From: an uncultured Ruminococcus sp.
GTDB taxonomy: Bacteria > Bacillota > Clostridia > Oscillospirales > CAG-272
Length of the DNA stretch: 8,097 nt
Assembly (NCBI GenBank): GCA_902765885.1
Contig: CACXBN010000065.1
Span: 1 to 8,097 of the forward strand
Reading direction: 5' to 3'
Shown here: piece by piece, positions 1 through 5,646 of the stretch
Position numbering within the stretch: the first letter of the stretch is position 1
Layout of the letters: each line of letters begins with the position of its first letter
Program-made: the position numbers and the translations under genes
The notes under the pieces: model-generated
Database searches by the model: none
What the model was told of the DNA's origin: nothing
Seen by the model: only the letters and a program-made list of their open reading frames with translations

Positions 1-274
1 CATTGTGTGGATAGTTTTGATGCTTCGAATATCCCTTTCTTGATACACCGCATATATAAATTGCATCCCATCCCAGATCCGGATATTCATCCATAACAAT
101 TGTACTCGTATTTGCAAATTCTGCATTATTACGAGTAAAGCATTTGCTATACTTTCCACGAATCGCATTAGTACAATGCTGCTGAGGATTTGCCCCATAA
201 GCATACTTAGCATATAACCACATGAATTTACGCGGGTCGAAATTGTGAGTCAGTTTTATTGGTTGATCCTGCAT
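1..274 (-). CDS. Unrecognised protein, N-terminal 91 residues (3' end cut by window edge)
   Basis: The frame is open from ATG 274 to the left edge without a stop, behind a strong ribosome binding site. The visible part begins MQDQPIKLTHNFDPRKFMW and later contains CTNAIRGKYSKCF (34-46) and DEYPDLGWDAIYICG (62-76). It is rich in Tyr, Asn and Lys, has three cysteines (34, 45, 75) not arranged as CxxC, and has no signal peptide or membrane helix. I do not recognise the family. It is in the same orientation as the BREX operon but separated by 258 bp, so it may be an accessory defence gene, another island gene or an unrelated neighbour. Its full length and function cannot be judged from this fragment. 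Confidence 0.7.
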   Translation of the reverse strand, partial: MQDQPIKLTHNFDPRKFMWLYAKYAYGANPQQHCTNAIRGKYSKCFTRNNAEFANTSTIVMDEYPDLGWDAIYICGVSRKGYSKHQNYPHN

Positions 275-532
275 ATAATCTCTCCCTCCATATTAGTCAA
301 TTCAATATATTTCCCCTGGCCAAATACTTAGAACCTACCATGCTCTTTCGCTCTATTTTTAATCATAGTCTCTCTATGCGCGAAAACAAGTAGCAACTTT
401 CTGATGTGCTGCTGCAAATATTTCCTGTAGTCATTCAATGATAAATATGACTTTTGCAAAACCTGTATATGCTAAATCATAAATTGTTCCACAGCATTCG
501 TTCATATAACGGTAAATAACATCATTATAGTG
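275..532. other. AT-rich intergenic gap without a supported gene
   Basis: These 258 bp separate the desulfurase stop from the start of the last partial gene. No ORF with a ribosome site was found. A perfect 5-bp inverted repeat with a 5-base loop lies at 364-378 (CATAG/CTATG), but no T-tract follows on either strand. I see no convincing terminator and no clear -35/-10 pair, though a TATATT lies near 304-309 on the minus strand. Whether the downstream gene has its own promoter cannot be decided by eye. Confidence 0.6.
282..290 (-). promoter_or_regulatory. Ribosome binding site of the left-edge partial gene
   Basis: The minus strand reads TGGAGGGAG, seven bases before an ATG at 274. It is a near-ideal Shine-Dalgarno and the main reason to believe the partial reading frame. 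Confidence 0.75.
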
Positions 533-1657
533 CTATTTTAGAATTTTCTTCAGTCCCACTAGAATAGCATCCACATCATCTTTAGTATTATTCTTTCCAA
601 GAGATATACGGATGGTTCCCTTAGCGAATGACTCATCTAAGCGAATAGCTCTGAGAACATGTGATATTTCTGTAATCTCACTATTACATGCAGATCCTGT
701 GGAAACAGCGATGCCCATTAAATCAAGCCGATGAAGAATAGTTTCTCCATTTGCATTAGGGAATGACAGGCTGATAATACCGGGCAATGTGGATTCACCG
801 CCATTTCTAATAAAAGCAATCTCTCTAGTATACAAACCCTCTATCAATTGTTTTTCAAGTCCAAGAATATGCTGTCGATTTTTTTCTAAAGTATCAACGT
901 TGTGCTTAAGTGCAACAGCCATACTCACGATGCCGGCAACATTTTCTGTTCCTGCACGAAAACCTTTTTCCTGTCTTCCGCCGTCTGAATAAACAGAGAT
1001 CGGAGTTCCTTTTCGGATAAAGAGAAAGCCCACACCTTTGGCACCATTGAATTTGTGTGCTGACGCGGAAAGCATATCAACACCAAGTTCCTTCACATCT
1101 ATATTGATGTGGCCGACAGCCTGCACAGCATCTGTATGGAAGAGCGCTCCTTGTGAGTGAGCAACAGCACAAAGTTCTTTAATCGGTTGGATGCTGCCAA
1201 TCTCATTATTTGCATACATGATAGATACAAGCAGTGTCTGATCCGTAATAAGCTGTCTCAGCGTATCAGGAGTGATAGTTCCATTTTTATCTGGCCACAA
1301 ATAGTCCACGGGATACTTAAGACGCGTTATCGCTTCACATGCATGTAACACCGCATGATGTTCAAATGCTGTGGTAATGGTTCCCCTGTGACTGTAATTC
1401 TGAAATGCAATCCCCTTAATAGCCCAATTGTCGCTTTCTGTGCCGCCAGATGTAAAGAAAACCTCCTCCGGGAGCGCGCCGATACAAGAGGCTATCGTTT
1501 CCCGAGCCTCTTGTATCGCTTTTTTGGGCTGTCGAGCAAATGAATAAGGTTGAGAAGCATTGCCGTATTCTTGGAGCAAATACGGTTTCATCGCTTCAAA
1601 AGCTTCTATATCTAATTGCGTAGTTGCTGCATTATCTGCATAAATCAGGTGCTTCAT
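533..1657 (-). CDS. Cysteine desulfurase (IscS/NifS/DndA family)
   Basis: This is a PLP enzyme that converts L-cysteine to alanine and holds the sulfur as a persulfide for transfer to an acceptor. It is complete at 374 residues, typical for a DndA/NifS-size enzyme and shorter than E. coli IscS. The N-terminal YADNAATT (6-13) is standard. Visible active-site residues are Glu99-His100 (FEHHAV, PLP-stacking His), Asn151 (MYANNEIG), Asp176 and Gln179 (HTDAVQAVGH), the PLP lysine Lys202 in SASAHKFNGAKG, the AGTENV loop (235-240), and catalytic Cys324 in STGSACNSE. The Cys loop followed by SHVLRAI fits the group I enzymes. The ATG lies 9 bp after the stop of the small double-CxxC gene; its ribosome site is weak (GTGAGA), suggesting reliance on coupling. 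It appears to be the last gene of the BREX operon. No iscU, iscR, thiI or mnmA neighbours are seen, so a role feeding a BrxP-type sulfurtransferase is more likely than housekeeping Fe-S work. The enzyme class is certain; the partner is inferred. Confidence 0.97.
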   Translation of the reverse strand: MKHLIYADNAATTQLDIEAFEAMKPYLLQEYGNASQPYSFARQPKKAIQEARETIASCIGALPEEVFFTSGGTESDNWAIKGIAFQNYSHRGTITTAFEHHAVLHACEAITRLKYPVDYLWPDKNGTITPDTLRQLITDQTLLVSIMYANNEIGSIQPIKELCAVAHSQGALFHTDAVQAVGHINIDVKELGVDMLSASAHKFNGAKGVGFLFIRKGTPISVYSDGGRQEKGFRAGTENVAGIVSMAVALKHNVDTLEKNRQHILGLEKQLIEGLYTREIAFIRNGGESTLPGIISLSFPNANGETILHRLDLMGIAVSTGSACNSEITEISHVLRAIRLDESFAKGTIRISLGKNNTKDDVDAILVGLKKILK

Positions 1658-1666
1658 ACATTCATC

Positions 1667-1864
1667 TCACAAAAATAATTTACAACCTTCGGCTTTGAAT
1701 TCTTCAATCTTATCTAGTAACTCATCTACTGTGCATTCCAAATAATCTGCCAGACACTCCATACAATAGAAATTGACAATGTCCGTTCCAAGGAGTTTCT
1801 TGTTTATCCCAACTGTGTCTTTGTTGAGATCCTGCTTGCCACAGATAATGCAATTACGCTTCAT
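1667..1864 (-). CDS. Small double-CxxC (zinc-ribbon-like) protein, possible BREX accessory
   Basis: This 65-residue protein is not one I can name. It carries Cys5-x2-Cys8 (CIICG) near the N-terminus and Cys34-x2-Cys37 (YCMEC) in the middle, the usual spacing for a single four-Cys zinc ribbon or rubredoxin-like knuckle. Further cysteines are at 44 and 61. Residues 45-60 are an amphipathic acidic helix (TVDELLDKIEEFKAEG). There is no signal peptide or membrane segment, so it should be cytoplasmic. The ATG overlaps the end of brxL by 11 bp with a Shine-Dalgarno inside brxL, and the stop is 9 bp before the desulfurase start, so it is locked into the operon. Its place beside a cysteine desulfurase suggests sulfur or metal handling (a persulfide acceptor or Fe-S helper), or a zinc-ribbon contact with DNA or a BREX protein. 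The metal-binding idea comes from the motif and the role is inference. A real gene is likely given the clean codon frame, ribosome site and packing. Confidence 0.8.
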   Translation of the reverse strand: MKRNCIICGKQDLNKDTVGINKKLLGTDIVNFYCMECLADYLECTVDELLDKIEEFKAEGCKLFL

Positions 1865-3311
1865 TACTTAATTCCTTTAATGTAAATTCCGGCATAAGCT
1901 TATCCTCATTTTTGTACTCAGCATCAAGGATAGAAAGTTGCCGCCAGATAATTTTGCGCATCTTAATAGCAGGCCGTAAACAATACTTCATAAATTCCTT
2001 CGGTTTTACATCGGAAACTGTCCGCACATTTGGAAACAGAAGTTTCAAATAAGCAGTGGCAATTCTCTTCACAGCTTCTGTATGACGGACATATGCATCA
2101 TCAGGAACTTCCACTAATGCATCAACAATTGCCCGATAGCTGGCATCATCCCTGAGCATATGCATTACCGTGCAGAAATATTCAGAATTTAGTGCCCATC
2201 CAGACACTTTCAAGCTATCCTTCATCTTAGGAATATCCCAGCCTTTGATAAATCCATGAATTCGGTCCACCAAAGCACTTTCTTGGAACAAGGCAGGAAG
2301 TTCTGAAAACATGCTTGCATACTCATCCATGTTTTCAATAGAAATGTTGCCAAGCAAAACAACACTGGCAAAAGATTCACCATCATAACCATCAACATTG
2401 AATCGTCCTCGCTCCATATAGCCTTGCATGACTGAACGCATCTCGTTGATGTTATCAAAAGTAACCAGCTTCACCTCATCAATAGCCACATAATCATTCC
2501 CTACTATAAAACCGGGAGCCCTGCGAGACTTATCATAGAACATCTTTGTTCTGGTGATTTTACCTCCATCAGTAAGAAGGCCATACTTGCTTACATTGCC
2601 AAAAACGTAGGATTTTCCAGTTCCCTTTGGCGCAAGTTCTAGAAGATTTAGACGTTTCTCCACAAAAGGAAGTAGACGAGCAAGCATAGCAAGTTTCTCA
2701 TCGTCATCCTTGTATCCTTGTGCATTGTAGTCAATTGCTCCAAGCACAACATCAATCCAATCGCGAATATTAAACTCCGCACGTGCATCCTTAAAGAAAT
2801 CAATGTCTGCAATATAAGGGCAGAAATTGGTAAATCCTGTCATCTTAATTTTTCCCTGGATCTTCGGTTTAACAGTGTCATCAGGCACGCGATATCCAAG
2901 CTCAATCACACCCCATGTTTCCTGCCCATTCGTCAGTTCATCCTTATAAATCTCCCAGATGTGAGGCTCAATAATCGTCTCCTTATTCGATAGACCAAAT
3001 GTAGGAAGTGAAAACGAAATGTCACCCGTTTTGATATCGATATCAATACCAACCTTTGTGAGAATCTTTACTCGCTCATTTTCGTAGATGATACGATTCT
3101 TTATACTGATCCATTCTTCTTTTCTAGGAAGATACGTCTGAATGAATTGGGTAACTTCCTCAATATCATAATTACCCTCATCATCTTCAAATTTCTTCAA
3201 GACCCAATCTCTAAGGAAGGATGGTAAGCCAAGAGAAGAGAAAAAATTGCTTTTCTTCAAATCTTTATATACTACCATCTCATCAAAGCATTCTCTGAGT
3301 TTGCTTTCCAC
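1854..3311 (-). CDS. brxL: BREX BrxL, short AAA+ ATPase form without Lon protease domain
   Basis: BrxL is the AAA+ component of BREX types 1 and 4; characterised long BrxL forms hexameric rings on DNA. From the GTG the protein has 485 residues; numbers below count from the alternative TTG seven codons earlier. The N-terminus (KLRECFDEMVVYKDL, 11-25) resembles the start of long BrxL proteins, followed by LPSFLRDWVLKKF (36-48). The ATPase core carries Walker A APKGTGKS (234-241), Walker B YVAIDEV (281-287), a sensor-1-like LLGN (326-329), and an arginine-finger-like DRIHGFIKGWDIPK (356-369, Arg357). A helical lid containing LLFPN (431-435) follows, and the protein ends at 492. Long BrxL is about 680 residues and continues into an S16 Lon-like protease domain; here there is no space for it and no Ser-Lys dyad region. 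The ATPase motifs are intact, so this looks like a natural short family, not a broken gene. It lies 17 bp after pglZ and overlaps the next gene by 11 bp. Confidence 0.95.
   Translation of the reverse strand: MESKLRECFDEMVVYKDLKKSNFFSSLGLPSFLRDWVLKKFEDDEGNYDIEEVTQFIQTYLPRKEEWISIKNRIIYENERVKILTKVGIDIDIKTGDISFSLPTFGLSNKETIIEPHIWEIYKDELTNGQETWGVIELGYRVPDDTVKPKIQGKIKMTGFTNFCPYIADIDFFKDARAEFNIRDWIDVVLGAIDYNAQGYKDDDEKLAMLARLLPFVEKRLNLLELAPKGTGKSYVFGNVSKYGLLTDGGKITRTKMFYDKSRRAPGFIVGNDYVAIDEVKLVTFDNINEMRSVMQGYMERGRFNVDGYDGESFASVVLLGNISIENMDEYASMFSELPALFQESALVDRIHGFIKGWDIPKMKDSLKVSGWALNSEYFCTVMHMLRDDASYRAIVDALVEVPDDAYVRHTEAVKRIATAYLKLLFPNVRTVSDVKPKEFMKYCLRPAIKMRKIIWRQLSILDAEYKNEDKLMPEFTLKELSNEA
1873..1878 (-). 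promoter_or_regulatory. Ribosome binding site of the 65-residue protein, inside the end of brxL
   Basis: The minus strand reads AAAGGA within the last codons of brxL, eight bases before the ATG at 1864. It supports the small gene being translated, coupled to brxL. Confidence 0.6.
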
Positions 3312-3320
3312 AAGAATTCT

Positions 3321-3326
3321 CCCTCC
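3321..3326 (-). promoter_or_regulatory. Ribosome binding site that sets the brxL start at GTG 3311
   Basis: The minus strand reads GGAGGG here, beginning two bases after the pglZ TGA, with nine bases to a GTG at 3311. A longer frame would start at TTG 3332, overlapping the pglZ stop, but that start lies upstream of this site and would translate the Shine-Dalgarno itself as Gly-Gly. The GTG is therefore preferred. Confidence 0.8.
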
Positions 3327-3328
3327 AA

Positions 3329-5635
3329 TCAAAACAGGTTTCTTTCTTTTTGGCCTTCCTTCTTAATAACGAAAGGCAATTTTTCTGCAATTGCATTATC
3401 TCCAGAAAAAACATCCGCATAATATGTTCCCTGTTTCTTAAAGTCAGGAATATCGACCCGATAACAATTATTACCAATGTCTGTTGCAGGATAAAATGTT
3501 CCATTGACGGAGAGACTTACATTCTGCAGACCTACAGTAGCAAATATCTTCAATGCCGCTTTCTTTCGGAAGCTCACTTCGATCTCTGGGATATCTCCAA
3601 TGACAAAATCAACACTATCGACTGGCATCAATGCAATTTCAGGTTTTTCTGCCATATAGGTCAATTCTATGATCGGCACACATAATTCCTCTAGTGTAGC
3701 TCCACCATGCACCTCAACATTTGCCTTCCGCCCACCTTTAAAACGGTCATAATTTGCCAGTGCCCAGAAGTCGCCTGCATCTGCTGCAAAGTCAGGTTTT
3801 TCATCAATATCGCTCTTCGGACAGCATCTTCCAGAATGCTGTCCTTTTTCTGCCATTTCCCACACATTTTCTGTGTCATGAAGAACAGCAAGCCTACTTG
3901 CACCGTGGTCAGCAATCATAAATACACGCTGCAATGGACCCTCAGACAAATCATCCTTGATTTTTACAAGAACATCCCTAATAACTTCCAATTCCATGAT
4001 AAGATGGATCGGAAGTTTCGAATTCCTATAAAAGTCAAAATCATACTTTCCGTTATGTTTTATGTCATCAATATCCTTAATTGATACAGTCTGGTACTTG
4101 GCATCAGCAAATAACTCTAAAAATTCTTTATTGCGACTCGTGATAGTGGGCAATTCAGCGGCACAAACCTTTACATCTGCAATCAGATTTAATTTTCTGC
4201 AGACTGCAAGGATATACCCAAGATACTCCACTCCCATAGCGTCCATGAAGTAGAGTTGCGCGTCTTTTTTATTAAGACTTTCAATCACCGATGTTCTCGG
4301 AGACAGAATATAATTGTATTCGCGTTTCTCTGCCTGCTCCTTAACCTCCGCTTCAAATTCAGGAAGAACTTTGTTGATAACTTTCTGATACTTGTAGTCC
4401 TGAAAATACTGATCCAATAGGACATTTCCAAAACGATAGGGAAGCAGGTATTGATACAATGCCGGATAAACTTTCGACAGAATATCCATTAATTCATTCC
4501 GATCCAGTTGTAAGCCATATTGGTCAAGAAAAGCAAATATTGTCTCCTGTTCCTTTAGCGTGTTATCTGTTAAGTAGTAGATAGTATTGATACCTTTGCT
4601 GAACACTACTTTGCAGTATGACTTCAATTCCGAACTAGGATTACCCATTTGCTGCAAAATTACCTTTCTGGACTCATAGCACTCCCAGAAGTCATTATCA
4701 TTGATAGACTTGTCTAAAATACAGCGATAGACTTGCTTCTTGAAATCGTTTATTCCGTTTGCCTTTCGAGCGGCAACAGTCATACACCAGTTATTTTTAG
4801 CACCATACAGCTTCAATGCAATGAAATACAACCATTTTCGATCTGCAGAAAAGTTTGCATAATTAGAGAATACATGCTCGAGCATATTGTGGCTACCAAA
4901 TTCGTCGTCGATAACATCTGCCCACCTGGACTTGTTCTCAAACAACTTCATTGCATAGCACCATTGTGTCGCCGTCCCAATCTCCTTGGGCAGCAACCTG
5001 GTAGAATCGTCTTTAAGCACAAGCGCATCATAGGCATTTTGAATGCTGGTAATGTTATATAGAGAGTGCGGAAATGCCTCCTTGCTCTTTCCAGTCACTA
5101 CATACATAACGTCAGCAGATCTTGCCTCTATCAGTGCAGCAAAATTATCTATTCCCTTGATGACCTCGTGTTTTTGGGACAGCGGAATGGAAGGATCTGT
5201 AAAAACAATGTCGGGTATCTTCTTCTCGCTGTTCTCTACCACAACTATCCTGCGAGCAATTCTTTGTTCAGAAAGAGGCAAATATCTTCTACACTGATAT
5301 GTAATAAAGACAACATGGCCTTTTATTGACATGCTGAGCAGTTTGCGCAAAAAACGTTGGAGTTCCTGCTCTCCATCCAGTTTCAAATAAGAAGTTACTC
5401 CCGTTACGATCAACACACCATCCAAAGTTGCCAGATCGTTTAAGAGCTCCTCATATCGAGGCATTTCATCCGGAACACAATATTTTGATGCAGGAATCAG
5501 CTCATTCTTTCCAACATCATAATGTTGCACAAGTTCCGCCTTATCAGCTTCATTCTGCACATCTACAATAATAGGTAATCCCTCGTCTCTGGAGAGATAC
5601 CTGTCTATTTTATTTATATACTGATTTAGGCTCAT
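3329..5635 (-). CDS. pglZ: BREX PglZ, alkaline-phosphatase-superfamily protein
   Basis: PglZ is a core protein of all BREX and Pgl defence systems. This is a full 768-residue copy with an ATG start placed by a perfect GGAGG. Residues 1-180 form an alpha/beta region without a known motif, and 190-440 are largely helical. The PglZ domain spans about 460-660, with the family motifs in order: FMDAMGVEY (463-471, metal-binding Asp465), PTITSRNK (497-504), a possible DxxxH pair (Asp523/His527), VFMIADHGASRL (571-582, Asp576 and His577) and HGGATLEELCVPII (643-656, His643). These match the metal-ligand layout of the alkaline phosphatase superfamily, so the active site looks intact. The last ~110 residues alternate short beta strands and may form an Ig-like sandwich. 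PglZ proteins in other BREX types have been linked to nuclease or phosphodiesterase activity; the substrate here is unknown. The gene follows brxC by 11 bp and precedes brxL by 17 bp, the type 4 order. Identification as PglZ is firm; the subtype is inferred from neighbours. Confidence 0.95.
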   Translation of the reverse strand: MSLNQYINKIDRYLSRDEGLPIIVDVQNEADKAELVQHYDVGKNELIPASKYCVPDEMPRYEELLNDLATLDGVLIVTGVTSYLKLDGEQELQRFLRKLLSMSIKGHVVFITYQCRRYLPLSEQRIARRIVVVENSEKKIPDIVFTDPSIPLSQKHEVIKGIDNFAALIEARSADVMYVVTGKSKEAFPHSLYNITSIQNAYDALVLKDDSTRLLPKEIGTATQWCYAMKLFENKSRWADVIDDEFGSHNMLEHVFSNYANFSADRKWLYFIALKLYGAKNNWCMTVAARKANGINDFKKQVYRCILDKSINDNDFWECYESRKVILQQMGNPSSELKSYCKVVFSKGINTIYYLTDNTLKEQETIFAFLDQYGLQLDRNELMDILSKVYPALYQYLLPYRFGNVLLDQYFQDYKYQKVINKVLPEFEAEVKEQAEKREYNYILSPRTSVIESLNKKDAQLYFMDAMGVEYLGYILAVCRKLNLIADVKVCAAELPTITSRNKEFLELFADAKYQTVSIKDIDDIKHNGKYDFDFYRNSKLPIHLIMELEVIRDVLVKIKDDLSEGPLQRVFMIADHGASRLAVLHDTENVWEMAEKGQHSGRCCPKSDIDEKPDFAADAGDFWALANYDRFKGGRKANVEVHGGATLEELCVPIIELTYMAEKPEIALMPVDSVDFVIGDIPEIEVSFRKKAALKIFATVGLQNVSLSVNGTFYPATDIGNNCYRVDIPDFKKQGTYYADVFSGDNAIAEKLPFVIKKEGQKERNLF

Positions 5636-5641
5636 TCCCTG

Positions 5642-5646
5642 CCTCC
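5642..5646 (-). promoter_or_regulatory. Ribosome binding site of pglZ
   Basis: The minus strand reads GGAGG here, starting one base after the TGA of brxC and six bases before the pglZ ATG at 5635. It fixes the pglZ start and suggests coupling: ribosomes ending on brxC terminate on top of it. Confidence 0.85.

Noticed and set aside
295..300. TTGACT on the minus strand as a -35 box for the left-edge gene
   Set aside because: It is only about 20 bases from the ATG and runs into the ribosome binding site, leaving no space for a -10 box and transcript start.
364..378. Inverted repeat CATAG-TCTCT-CTATG as a transcription terminator for the desulfurase operon
   Set aside because: The stem is only 5 bp and AT-rich, and no T-tract follows it on either strand.
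434..532. Open frame continuing in phase for about 33 codons past the desulfurase TAG, suggesting read-through or a truncated C-terminus
   Set aside because: The desulfurase already has its normal length and C-terminal helix. The extension has no known motif, and an open run of this size is expected by chance.
3707..4084. 125-codon plus-strand open frame inside pglZ
   Set aside because: It lies antisense to the conserved PglZ motifs, has no ribosome site I can see, and its composition is that of a shadow frame. Other plus-strand frames in the window are rejected for the same reason.
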